In this document: in pieces, positions 17,245 to 24,603 of the stretch | How positions within the stretch are numbered: the stretch's first letter is position 1 | How the letters are laid out: each line of letters begins with the position of its first letter | Origin: Oscillospiraceae bacterium | GTDB lineage: Bacteria; Bacillota; Clostridia; Oscillospirales; Ruminococcaceae | NCBI GenBank assembly: GCA_017468365.1 | Contig: JAFUIS010000001.1 | Span: forward strand, 27,720 to 91,719 | Direction: 5' to 3' | DNA: 64,000 bases | The notes under the pieces: model-generated | The model's input: only the letters and a program-made list of their open reading frames with translations | The model's database searches: none | Told to the model about the DNA's origin: nothing | Translations under genes and position numbers: made by a program

Positions 17245-18432
17245 TTATTTGCCTCTAATCCTCTTATACTCCATATACTTACGCGCACTTGCCTTATCAT
17301 AAAGGTTTTCAAGGAACGTTTCATCCTGCTTCATTGACGCCATTACAATGTCAACGCACTCATCGTTTGTAAATACCCTGAACAAGTCGGGAATGCTGAA
17401 ATCAGCAAACGCAGAACTCAATTCACTTCTCAATTCATCATCTGACAAATCAAGAGTTTCTTGGAGTCCCTTGAAGTTGTATGCCAATGGCGAAGAACAG
17501 AAAGAATGGCTGTATGGGGCGATGTGCTCCAGTTTCATTTTATATAGACGCCAATAGAAATCATCCTTCTTATTCGTAAAGAAAGACCCCATACTGTTTT
17601 CCATTAAGCTCAGGTCATAATATACAGCTTCGGCCAGAAGTGCAAACGCTGTCTTAGGCTTGTTTTCTTCCAATAGGAACTCGTACATGGAGTGCCTTAG
17701 ATTTCTATACAAACCAAAGTCATAGTTCTGGGCATGAATACCACTCTGTTCATTGAAATAACCCCACAGAACATCCCGATAGGGATAGTGGGTTTGAGCA
17801 ATACGATGGTTCATCTCCCAGACACTCATATACCTATGACGGTGCAGGTACGGCACGTACTGGTTGTCCTTCAATTCCTGTTCACCCTTGGAGGTCAACT
17901 TGAAGAAACGCTCTGGGTATTTGGCAGACAACTCATTATGGTCTGCTACACCCAGCAGTCTATCAATCAACTCAGCCTTTTTACCAGATACCTTTTCATT
18001 GACCAGCTTGAGTTCGTCCTTAATCTCGCCCAACTTTAGCCGTTCAAGAACGGAACGTAAATCACCCGGTTCAATGAAACCACGCTCATACAAGGAGTCC
18101 AAGACGCTCTGAGGACCTTTCACCGAATACTGATAATACCAAAACCCCTGAAAGCTGTTGTCAGAAGTTTTGTAGGTGTGGGCATAGTCCAGCATCAGAA
18201 TCTCGTGGGGATACAGACCACCCTTTGACGGCGTTGCCTGCATCAGCAATTCTTCCAGAGGGGGAGGGCAATCTACCTCAGTAGTAATCTCCACCAATGG
18301 TGTCTTTGCAACGACTTCCTTCTTCACATATTCTGGTGCTGGTGGTGTGTAGGATCCAGAATTTACGGGTACTTTCGTCACACTATTATCAACGGGATTT
18401 GACTTCTTCTTGAATAAATCAAACAGCCCCAT
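17245..18432 (-). CDS. SAP-domain protein of unknown function (element cargo)
   Basis: 395 residues; AAGGGGG lies before the ATG. The N terminus (MGLFDLFKKK) is followed by a Pro/Val-rich linker, then a helical region. Around residues 130-165, LKLGEIKDELKLVNEKVSGKKAELIDRLL fits the SAP helix-extended-helix pattern that binds DNA in other proteins. The remaining 230 residues match nothing I recognise; aromatic-rich helices (YWRLYKMKLEHIAPYSHSF) dominate. It is the only gene between the two guaA-derived att cores. It nearly lacks the TTCCG/CGGAA words that saturate the flanking genes, which supports transfer. A role in element maintenance or host defence would be conjecture. Confidence 0.82.
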   Translation of the reverse strand: MGLFDLFKKKSNPVDNSVTKVPVNSGSYTPPAPEYVKKEVVAKTPLVEITTEVDCPPPLEELLMQATPSKGGLYPHEILMLDYAHTYKTSDNSFQGFWYYQYSVKGPQSVLDSLYERGFIEPGDLRSVLERLKLGEIKDELKLVNEKVSGKKAELIDRLLGVADHNELSAKYPERFFKLTSKGEQELKDNQYVPYLHRHRYMSVWEMNHRIAQTHYPYRDVLWGYFNEQSGIHAQNYDFGLYRNLRHSMYEFLLEENKPKTAFALLAEAVYYDLSLMENSMGSFFTNKKDDFYWRLYKMKLEHIAPYSHSFCSSPLAYNFKGLQETLDLSDDELRSELSSAFADFSIPDLFRVFTNDECVDIVMASMKQDETFLENLYDKASARKYMEYKRIRGK

Positions 18433-18451
18433 ATTATCCCCCTTTTTGCAG

Positions 18452-18487
18452 TAAGAGCCCTATGATAAATAAATCATAGGGCTCTTA
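18452..18487 (-). other. Strong inverted repeat in the 5' leader of the SAP gene
   Basis: Perfect 15-bp arms TAAGAGCCCTATGAT/ATCATAGGGCTCTTA around AAATAA, ending 20 bp upstream of the SAP gene start. It has no T-tract on either strand, so it is not an ordinary terminator. It may be an operator, an mRNA stabiliser or a relic of a deleted gene end. Confidence 0.7.
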
Positions 18488-18516
18488 TAATCCACTTGCA
18501 ATTATTCTCTTAAAAA

Positions 18517-18535
18517 TGTTGCCATTTTGTTGCCA
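18517..18535. repeat. Paired TGTTGCCA octamers, right end
   Basis: TGTTGCCA at 18517-18524 and 18528-18535, again 11 bp apart, 60 bp from the right core. Same orientation and spacing as the left pair. Confidence 0.6.
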
Positions 18536-18594
18536 CAAGCAGCTTCAAAAGTTTGAAAACCCTTGATATTACAGGTTTTTTTCAACCTCTGAAA

Positions 18595-18606
18595 TTATTC
18601 CCACTC
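18595..18606. repeat. Right attachment-site core inside guaA
   Basis: TTATTCCCACTC covers the guaA stop and last three codons, so integration leaves the gene intact. Confidence 0.7.
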
Positions 18607-19596
18607 AATGGTGCCGGTGGGCTTGGGAGTAAGGTCGTAAAGAACGCGGTTAATACCTTCTACCTCGTTTATAATGCGGTTAGTGACCTTATGGAGTACC
18701 TCATAGGGGATCTCTTCAATGGTTGCAGACATTGCATCTTTGGTGTTGACTGCGCGGATAATTGCGGGCCAGCCTTCATAACGGCTGTCGTCTTTTACGC
18801 CGACGCTCTTGATGTCCGGAACAATGATGAAATACTGCCAAACTTTTTCGGCAAGTCCGCAGATGTCAAACTCTTCGCGAAGAATGGCGTCAGCCTCTCT
18901 GAGAGCGGCAAGACGGTCTCTGGTGATTGCGCCAAGGCAGCGAACACCAAGGCCGGGACCCGGGAACGGCTGACGGTAAACCATACCATGGGGAAGACCA
19001 AGAGCTTCGCCCACAACGCGGACTTCATCTTTAAAGAGAAGTTTGATGGGTTCAACAAGCTCGAACTGAAGGTCTTCGGGAAGACCGCCGACGTTGTGGT
19101 GGCTCTTAACCGCTTTTTTGCCTTCGGCAGCTTTAATGCTTTCAAGGATATCGGGATAAATGGTTCCCTGTGCAAGGAATTCCACACCTTCAAGTTTGCG
19201 TGCTTCGTCAGCAAAAACTTCGATGAATTCTTTGCCGATAATTTTTCTTTTGCTTTCGGGGTCGGAAACGCCTGCAAGAAGATCAAGGAAACGGTCAGTA
19301 GCATCGATGTAAACAAGGTTTGCGTCAAGCTGGTTTTTGAAAACTTCGATTACGTTTTCAGATTCGTTCTTGCGCATAAGGCCGTGGTTTACATGAACGC
19401 AAAGAAGCTGTTTGCCGATAGCCTTGATAAGAAGTGCGGCAACGACGGAAGAGTCAACGCCGCCGGAAAGTGCAAGAAGAACTTTTTTGTCGCCAACCTG
19501 TGCGCGGATTTTGGCAACCTGTTCTTCAATAAAAGCTTTGGCAAGCTCGGGGGTGGTAATACGTTCCATATTTTCGGGACGAACATTGCTGGACAT
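18595..19596 (-). CDS. guaA: GMP synthase, ATP-pyrophosphatase subunit only
   Basis: 333 residues, about 180 shorter than the usual bacterial GuaA. It starts just before the ATP-pyrophosphatase domain, whose P-loop SGGVDSS is at 44-50, and ends in the dimerisation domain with PTGTIEWE. The N-terminal glutamine amidotransferase domain is missing. AGGAGG at 7 bp fixes this start and no amidotransferase lies upstream. The enzyme converts XMP to GMP using ammonia. It must use free ammonia or a separate glutaminase subunit, the arrangement known from archaeal split GMP synthases. Its 3' end is the integration site of the neighbouring element. Confidence 0.93.
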   Translation of the reverse strand: MSSNVRPENMERITTPELAKAFIEEQVAKIRAQVGDKKVLLALSGGVDSSVVAALLIKAIGKQLLCVHVNHGLMRKNESENVIEVFKNQLDANLVYIDATDRFLDLLAGVSDPESKRKIIGKEFIEVFADEARKLEGVEFLAQGTIYPDILESIKAAEGKKAVKSHHNVGGLPEDLQFELVEPIKLLFKDEVRVVGEALGLPHGMVYRQPFPGPGLGVRCLGAITRDRLAALREADAILREEFDICGLAEKVWQYFIIVPDIKSVGVKDDSRYEGWPAIIRAVNTKDAMSATIEEIPYEVLHKVTNRIINEVEGINRVLYDLTPKPTGTIEWE

Positions 19597-19644
19597 GGGA
19601 ATTCCTCCTGTTAACAGTAAAATGGGATAACCTTAACAAAATTA

Positions 19645-19673
19645 ATTATACTCGTCTAAAACCCGTTGCGCAA
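19645..19673 (-). promoter_or_regulatory. Promoter of guaA
   Basis: On the minus strand TTGCGC (19668-19673) and TATAAT (19645-19650), spacer 17 bp. Confidence 0.65.
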
Positions 19674-19710
19674 CATTTTTTTAAGTTCAAAACAAAAAAA
19701 TTCTGTCATC

Positions 19711-19739
19711 TTGACAAAAAATGCATAATATGCTTTAAT
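19711..19739 (+). promoter_or_regulatory. Promoter of the sdpR-sdpI operon
   Basis: TTGACA at 19711-19716 and TTTAAT at 19734-19739, spacer 17 bp, immediately followed by a palindromic operator. Confidence 0.75.
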
Positions 19740-19766
19740 CTATTTAAAGATAATTTTAAATAGATT
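19737..19766 (+). promoter_or_regulatory. Palindromic operator for the ArsR/SdpR-type repressor
   Basis: Perfect 12-bp inverted repeat AATCTATTTAAA/TTTAAATAGATT around GATAAT. It overlaps the last bases of the -10 box and the likely start of transcription, and lies 20 bp before the repressor gene. This is classic autorepression geometry. Confidence 0.75.
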
Positions 19767-19788
19767 TTTGCGAAAGGAGAGAGCGATT

Positions 19789-20067
19789 CTGGCTGTAAAC
19801 GAAGTACTTTCGGCTCTTGCTGATGACACAAGACGAAGCATTCTGCAAAAACTCCGCGAAGGAAAAATAAATTCCGGCGATCTTGCGCTATCTGTCGGTC
19901 TTTCGCCCCAGGCGCTTTCATATCACCTTTCAAAGCTGAAAAAGGCCGGACTTATTTATGAAACAAAAGAAAAGAATTTTATATTTTATGAGCTTGATCT
20001 GACCGTCTTTGACGAAGTCATCGTCTGGATAAGCACCCTGAAAGGAGGAACCGCAGATGAAAAATAA
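19789..20067 (+). CDS. ArsR-family transcriptional regulator, SdpR-like
   Basis: About 92 residues. A winged-helix ArsR fold is clear: EVLSALADDTRRSILQKLREG, then recognition helix SPQALSYHLSKLKKAGLI and wing ETKEKNFIFYEL. No metal-binding Cys motif is present, as in SdpR. There is no ATG. AAAGGAG at 19773-19779 points to CTG at 19789 as start; a TTG at 19768 lies before that ribosome site and is less likely. The operator directly upstream suggests autoregulation. It overlaps an sdpI-type gene by 11 bp, the SdpRI arrangement of Bacillus. Confidence 0.88.
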   Translation: MAVNEVLSALADDTRRSILQKLREGKINSGDLALSVGLSPQALSYHLSKLKKAGLIYETKEKNFIFYELDLTVFDEVIVWISTLKGGTADEK

Positions 20068-20713
20068 AATGTGGCTCTATTATTTCTTTATGTTACTTCC
20101 GCTTCTCGTAACCCTGGTCATTTTTCCTTTCCTTCCCGAAACAATACCTGCTCACTATAATTTTGCGGGAGAAGTTGACCGCTGGGGAAGCAAGTTTGAA
20201 ACTTTTATCTTTCCTTTCTGCACAATTGCAATGGGCGTTTTCATGCTCTGGATGGCAAAAATCGCCGCAAAGGATGAAAAGGGAGGAAAAAACAACGAAA
20301 AAATCGTCTTCTGCACCGGAATGGGAATTTCTATCTGGTTTGCAATCCTTCACGGCCACAGTCTTTATATGGATTTTGCCCTTGCGGAAAAGGTTTTTGA
20401 AACCCCTGTCGATATCAATAAGCTGATCTGCATCCTTCTCGGCATAGGTATTGCAGTGACCGGAAATTTCATGCCGAAACTCCGAAACAATGCCGTTATG
20501 GGATTAAGAACAAGCTGGAGCATGAAAAACGACACTACCTGGAAAAAATCCCAGATTTTCGGCGGCGCTTCGTTCATGATAATAGGCGTTCTCACCGTTA
20601 TTGCGGGAATATTCTTTGAGGGTTATACCGCAATGTTCATCGCTCTCGGACTTCTTGTCACCGATACGGTCGTATGCGTCATATATACTTACAAAGTTGC
20701 GCAAAAATATTAA
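20057..20713 (+). CDS. sdpI: SdpI-family membrane protein (DUF1648 plus SdpI)
   Basis: 218 residues with six predicted helices. The DUF1648 part shows LPETIPAHYNFAGEVDRWGS, and the SdpI part shows NNAVMGLRTSWSMKNDTTWKKSQ. In Bacillus subtilis SdpI gives immunity to the SdpC toxin and sequesters SdpR at the membrane when toxin is bound. No sdpC-like gene is present here, so this may be an orphan immunity/sensor pair that responds to foreign toxins. GGAGG lies before the ATG. The gene ends 28 bp before the convergent MATE gene, with a shared terminator. Confidence 0.9.
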   Translation: MKNKMWLYYFFMLLPLLVTLVIFPFLPETIPAHYNFAGEVDRWGSKFETFIFPFCTIAMGVFMLWMAKIAAKDEKGGKNNEKIVFCTGMGISIWFAILHGHSLYMDFALAEKVFETPVDINKLICILLGIGIAVTGNFMPKLRNNAVMGLRTSWSMKNDTTWKKSQIFGGASFMIIGVLTVIAGIFFEGYTAMFIALGLLVTDTVVCVIYTYKVAQKY

Positions 20714-20714
20714 A

Positions 20715-20742
20715 AAAAGCACCGCATAAGCGGTGCTTTTTT
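20715..20742. terminator. Bidirectional terminator, sdpI / MATE gene
   Basis: AAAAGCACCGC/GCGGTGCTTTT with loop ATAA and A/T tracts on both sides. Confidence 0.88.
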
Positions 20743-22129
20743 ATGTCTGCTCTTCCAGCGGACACCATTTTTTCTTTATGAAACATCTCAGGAACATGGT
20801 GAAAAGGAACATGTTGTGCGCAATCATGCATCCCCATGCAGCCACAAGATTCATGCTGAGAAGCTGGGTGAAAATGAAAGTTCCGAAGATCCTTATGCCC
20901 CACATACCCATGATGTTGTAAACAAAAGGCTCCTTCGTTCTTCCAACGCCCTGCATAAGTCCTTCGATGATAATGGAAAAACCGTAAAAAGGTTCCGAAA
21001 CCGCGACCATCCGAAGTACCGTCGAACCGAGCGCAATAACTTCGGCGCTGTCCGAAAAAATATCCATAAGCGAGGGTGCAAGCACAAAAAGGCTTGCGCC
21101 GGAAATGGTCATAAGAACAACCTCGATAGGGATGAACATGTTCGCAAGGTCATGCATGCGCTGTTTGTCCTTCGCGCCGTAAGCGTTTCCGTTAAGGGTT
21201 GCCGCCGCGGTCTGCATTCCGAATCCGGGAATATAAAATGCTGATTCAACAGTATTGGCAATGGTGTGTGCCGCTGTGGAAATTTCGCCCAGGGAGTTTA
21301 TCATCGAGGCAAAAGCAACGAATCCAAGGGAAGTTCCGAACCTTTGAAGCATGTTCGGAAACGCAACCTTAAGACAGGGTTTAAGTATCTCAAAATCCGG
21401 AGCGATCCTCTGGCCTTTAGGGGAAAGCTGCGGGTGTTTCCAAAGCACCGCGGTTATAAGAATTCCGCCTACGGTAAAAGCGACCGCACTTGCGACAGCC
21501 GCACCCACAACTCCAAGTCCCGCGCCGGGAACGGTGAATTCAGCTCCGAAAATTTTGAGCACGCGGGTCTCATAAATGAGCATAAAGTTGAGCACGACGT
21601 TTGTGGCGTTCATTATGACGCCTATTTTCATAGGTGTTTTTGTGTCGCCGGAAGCTCTTAAAACCGTTCCGAAAATAATGCTTGCAGTCCTTGGAAGCAT
21701 CGGAACGTAAACGATAAAGAAATATTGCGACGCAAGTTCTCTGATTCCTTCGTCCACCTGCATCCAAACCGGCACAAGGCTGCTCAGCGAAAGAGCAAGA
21801 ACGGTAAAAAACGCACCGAAAACAAGTACCGCCAGCACAGATTGCCCAACGGCCCGCTTTGCCTTTTCTTCATCGCCGGCGCCCCTTGCTTTTGCAATAA
21901 AAGCAAGAAAACCGATGCTCATGGCTGAAATGCTGCTGCTGATAAGCCAGTTTACGGTACTCGTGGAACCCACTGCCGCCGTTGCGGCAGTTCCAAGAGC
22001 GCCGACCATTGCGGTGTCAATATATTGAACGGCGGTCTGCATCGCCTGTTCAAGCATTGTCGGCCAGGCAAGCGCCCATATAACGGCTATCATTGCCGGG
22101 TTAAGCTTTTTAAAGTAACTTCTTAACAT
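20741..22129 (-). CDS. MATE-family multidrug/metabolite efflux transporter
   Basis: 462 residues with twelve predicted membrane helices in two similar halves. The N terminus has IWALAWPTMLEQAMQTAVQYIDTAMVGALG, and RASGDTKTPMKIG follows in the first half, both characteristic of MATE proteins. The family exports cationic drugs or metabolites in exchange for Na+ or H+. GAGG is close to the ATG. It follows a small zinc-ribbon gene by 6 bp and probably shares its promoter. Substrate unknown. Confidence 0.92.
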   Translation of the reverse strand: MLRSYFKKLNPAMIAVIWALAWPTMLEQAMQTAVQYIDTAMVGALGTAATAAVGSTSTVNWLISSSISAMSIGFLAFIAKARGAGDEEKAKRAVGQSVLAVLVFGAFFTVLALSLSSLVPVWMQVDEGIRELASQYFFIVYVPMLPRTASIIFGTVLRASGDTKTPMKIGVIMNATNVVLNFMLIYETRVLKIFGAEFTVPGAGLGVVGAAVASAVAFTVGGILITAVLWKHPQLSPKGQRIAPDFEILKPCLKVAFPNMLQRFGTSLGFVAFASMINSLGEISTAAHTIANTVESAFYIPGFGMQTAAATLNGNAYGAKDKQRMHDLANMFIPIEVVLMTISGASLFVLAPSLMDIFSDSAEVIALGSTVLRMVAVSEPFYGFSIIIEGLMQGVGRTKEPFVYNIMGMWGIRIFGTFIFTQLLSMNLVAAWGCMIAHNMFLFTMFLRCFIKKKWCPLEEQT

Positions 22130-22135
22130 GATTCC

Positions 22136-22318
22136 TCAAAACTTTTTATGATCTTTGGCTTTCAGTTCAATGTATCCGCATTTGCTGCAAACGTAAACTT
22201 CCACAGCGCTTCTTTCGGGCGTTTCAAAAATCGATTTGGTTTCGCTTTCGATTTCTATTCCGCCGAAGGTAAAAAGTTTAGCTTTCGTCATCTCGTTTTT
22301 GCATTTAATGCATTCCAT
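22136..22318 (-). CDS. Small zinc-ribbon protein
   Basis: 60 residues from the ATG at 22318, chosen because AGAGG lies 6 bp upstream. Two CxxC knuckles, CIKC near the start and CSKCGY near the end, should bind one zinc. Between them sits a short beta-rich segment (LFTFGGIEIESET). Function is unknown; similar proteins are annotated as nucleic-acid-binding. It heads a two-gene unit with the MATE transporter. Confidence 0.75.
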   Translation of the reverse strand: MECIKCKNEMTKAKLFTFGGIEIESETKSIFETPERSAVEVYVCSKCGYIELKAKDHKKF

Positions 22319-22350
22319 AAAAAAGCCTCTTTTCCAAAACATCTCTATCA

Positions 22351-22379
22351 ATTATAAAATCTGCCGCAGTCAATGTCAA
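22351..22379 (-). promoter_or_regulatory. Promoter of the zinc-ribbon/MATE unit
   Basis: Minus-strand TTGACA (22374-22379) and TATAAT (22351-22356), spacer 17 bp; both boxes match consensus. Confidence 0.8.
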
Positions 22380-22395
22380 TTAAAACCAAAACAAA

Positions 22396-22427
22396 AAAAC
22401 GCTTTCCGAAAAACGGAGAGCGTTTTT
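22396..22427 (-). terminator. Terminator after the sigma-like membrane protein gene
   Basis: Stem AACGCTTTCCG/CGGAGAGCGTT with an A-rich loop; the minus strand ends in a T-tract interrupted by G. Confidence 0.8.
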
Positions 22428-22435
22428 ATTTTTGA

Positions 22436-22903
22436 TTAAAACAATTTTGCGATGTTTTCGTTGAACCAGCCGTATCCAAGGTCGATTTCCGGAATGATTT
22501 CGGAAGACATCAAAAATCCGCAAAGGAACCAGAGGGTTACGATTATCGCAATAATAACGACCACCTGCATAAACCTGAAAAACCTTTGGTCGGAACGACG
22601 CTTTTTCTCTTTAAAGGTTTCGCTTTGCGAAGAAGTTTCTTCCGAAAAAAATTCTCCAAGGTCCCTTTTACAGTAATTTTCCGCATACATGAAAAGAAGG
22701 GACTCAAGAACGTCGTCGCTTTTTTCTCCGGACATTTTTTTGCAAAAACCCTTCATTATGCCGTTAAAAGCCTTTTTGGCTTCTTCACTGTCGCCGTAAT
22801 GTTCGCTTATCTTGCGATAAACTTTCCAGCCATATCGATCCAAAAGCTCGTCATAAGCGCCGCTTTTGTGTTTTTTGATTTTTTCAAGAAGATCGTCTGC
22901 CAT
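22436..22903 (-). CDS. Sigma-region-2-like protein with C-terminal membrane helix, function unknown
   Basis: 155 residues. The first 90 are helical, and AYDELLDRYGWKVYRKISEHYGDSEEAKKAFNGIMKGF follows the spacing of ECF sigma-factor region 2 (segments quoted here read AYDELLDRYGWKVY then YGDSEEAKKAF). A Ser/Glu/Lys linker leads to one membrane helix (FMQVVVIIAIIVTLWFLCGFLM) and a 20-residue outer tail. No region 4 is present, so it is unlikely to be a working sigma factor. It could be a decoy or a membrane-held regulator. It lies 14 bp after the acetamidase gene and probably shares its transcript. Confidence 0.65.
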   Translation of the reverse strand: MADDLLEKIKKHKSGAYDELLDRYGWKVYRKISEHYGDSEEAKKAFNGIMKGFCKKMSGEKSDDVLESLLFMYAENYCKRDLGEFFSEETSSQSETFKEKKRRSDQRFFRFMQVVVIIAIIVTLWFLCGFLMSSEIIPEIDLGYGWFNENIAKLF

Positions 22904-22917
22904 AAAATCACCGGCTT

Positions 22918-23817
22918 TTACATAAATTCATAGCCGTAAGCTTCGGTAACGGTTCTGGGAATTTCCATGCGGAAAGTTTTTTCCGGGTCCACCACCTGGC
23001 AAACCCTAAGGTCGCCGGTAACGCTTAAAAGCATTGCCGCTTCGTGGTCGCCCATTCCAAGTTCTTTCATCAGGAAGGAATGCATGGCAAGAGTTGCCCC
23101 GACGCAGGCTTCGTCAGCGGTTTTTGCGGAAAAAATAGTCATGGCTTTTTCTTTTCCAAGAAGGAAAGGAGTGGGAAGTTTGCAGTCCTTAAGAACGGTT
23201 ACTTTTACGGTAACAACTCCCGCAATTTCAACGCCGCAAACTTCAACTTCGCCGTCGCCCATTTTTGCGTGAAGGTCGCCCATGGCAAGAAGCGCGCCTT
23301 CGGTATTGACCGGAAGATAAAGAACGGTGCCCGCACCAATCTGGGTGCAGTCCATGTTTCCGCCGTGGGAATCGGGTGTTCCGGTATCAATACCTTCGCC
23401 CTTAGGCGCGGTACCGATAACGCCTATCATCGGCGAAACGGGAAAACTGAGTTTGTCGTTGAATTTTATGATTCCGTCTTTTACGGGAAGGATCTTTGTC
23501 ACTTCGCCGCAAACCACATTTCCGGTAATACCTTCGCCGGGTGCTCCAACCATCACTCCGTGATCGCCCAGTTCAATGTTAAGTATCTCGACTTTAAGAA
23601 CGTCACCGGGCATTGCCCCTTCAACAAAAAGAGGACCGGTGGCGGGGTTTACGTTGTTCCAGTCAAGCCCGCCCAAAAGTTCGTCTTCGCTTTTAAGCTG
23701 GCCGCCAAAACAGTCAAGAGTTTCAAAACGAACCGTGTCGCCGCTTTTTGCTCTTGCGGCGGGAACGTTTTCGGACCACATTTTATGTACTTTTGTGTCG
23801 GTGTGAACGGTAAGCAT
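22918..23817 (-). CDS. Acetamidase/formamidase family protein
   Basis: 299 residues covering the FmdA/AmdA fold. Typical motifs include GPLFVEGAMPGDVLKVEI, the acidic/His cluster GTPDSHGGNMDCTQIGAG and LPVNTEGALLAMGDLHAKMGDGEV. Members hydrolyse short amides to the acid and ammonia in the cytoplasm. GGAGGG precedes the ATG. Ammonia release could matter to an organism whose GMP synthase lacks its own glutaminase domain, but nothing in the sequence links the two. Confidence 0.93.
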   Translation of the reverse strand: MLTVHTDTKVHKMWSENVPAARAKSGDTVRFETLDCFGGQLKSEDELLGGLDWNNVNPATGPLFVEGAMPGDVLKVEILNIELGDHGVMVGAPGEGITGNVVCGEVTKILPVKDGIIKFNDKLSFPVSPMIGVIGTAPKGEGIDTGTPDSHGGNMDCTQIGAGTVLYLPVNTEGALLAMGDLHAKMGDGEVEVCGVEIAGVVTVKVTVLKDCKLPTPFLLGKEKAMTIFSAKTADEACVGATLAMHSFLMKELGMGDHEAAMLLSVTGDLRVCQVVDPEKTFRMEIPRTVTEAYGYEFM

Positions 23818-23857
23818 AAAAATCCCTCCAAATTGGTCTCAGTTCAAAAGTCGGTAA

Positions 23858-24589
23858 TCAAAGTTCCATTTCTCCGGCGGCATACATTATTGCCGAAAGC
23901 GCCGCCACCGGCGCGGTTTCACATCTCAGTATTCTGGGACCGAGCGAAGCGATAAGAGCACCGTGCTCAGCGGCAAAAGCGGCTTCCTCATCGGAAAAAC
24001 CGCCCTCGGAACCTACCATCATGGAAATGGTGCCGCCCCCTCTTTTCGCCATTATTTCTCTAAGTGGATATTCCGCGTGCTCAAAAAAGAAAATGGGGGT
24101 TTCGGCCTCGCACATTTTGAGCACCGCGTTTTTAAAAGTGAGCATCTCGCCCACTTCCGGAAGTTTTCCGCGTCCGCTTTGCTTTGCGGCTTCGTCCGAA
24201 ATTTTGCGAAGACGCTCAAGCTTTTTCTTCATGGTCTTTTCGTCCGGGCGCGAAATACATCTTGAAGTAAGAACGGGGACGATTTTCGAAACGCCGAGCT
24301 CAACGGATTTCTGAACAATATATTCGAGCTTGTCGAACTTCGGAAGCGCCTGATAAAGAACAACTTCCGTTTTCGGCTCTGCGGCGGAATCTTTTCTTTC
24401 AACAACGTCAAGAACGACGCTTTCGGGAAAAGCCTCGCGGATGACCGCATCGGCTTCTCTTCCTTTTCCGTCACAAAGAACAAGGTGCTCGCCATTTTTC
24501 ATTCGGAGCGAAAGTGCGATATGTCTTGCGTCTTCGCCGTTTATTTCGACGAAGTCGCCTTCAACGCTGTCAACAAAAAATCTCGGCAT
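23858..24589 (-). CDS. rsmE: 16S rRNA (uracil1498-N3)-methyltransferase
   Basis: 243 residues of the SPOUT family. An N-terminal PUA-like domain (MPRFFVDS, DARHIALSLRMKNGE) leads to the knotted SAM-binding domain with VGSEGGFSDEEAAF and the terminal LGPRILRCETAPVAALS. It methylates U1498 of 16S rRNA in the 30S subunit. GGAGG lies before the ATG. The usual partner prmA is absent; the downstream neighbour is an acetamidase. Confidence 0.95.
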   Translation of the reverse strand: MPRFFVDSVEGDFVEINGEDARHIALSLRMKNGEHLVLCDGKGREADAVIREAFPESVVLDVVERKDSAAEPKTEVVLYQALPKFDKLEYIVQKSVELGVSKIVPVLTSRCISRPDEKTMKKKLERLRKISDEAAKQSGRGKLPEVGEMLTFKNAVLKMCEAETPIFFFEHAEYPLREIMAKRGGGTISMMVGSEGGFSDEEAAFAAEHGALIASLGPRILRCETAPVAALSAIMYAAGEMEL

Positions 24590-24603
24590 TCCTTTTCCTC
24601 CAA

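Larger units (their letters stand above)
17076..18606. mobile_element. Integrase-less integrated element at the 3' end of guaA
   Basis: The last three codons and stop of guaA (Glu-Trp-Glu-stop, read on the minus strand as TTATTCCCACTC at 18595-18606) are duplicated exactly at 17076-17087. The 3' end of guaA is a known integration site for tyrosine-recombinase genomic islands. Between the 12-bp copies lies one gene, a SAP-domain protein whose base composition differs from its neighbours. A pair of TGTTGCCA octamers spaced 11 bp start-to-start lies inside each end (17189-17207 and 18517-18535, same orientation), as expected of integrase arm-type sites. No recombinase is encoded. It is either the remnant of a larger island or a small element mobilised by an integrase elsewhere. 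Confidence 0.72.

Noticed and set aside
17189-18535. TGTTGCCA octamers considered as a CRISPR or MITE end
   Set aside because: Only four short copies in two pairs at the element ends, which fits integrase arm sites better.
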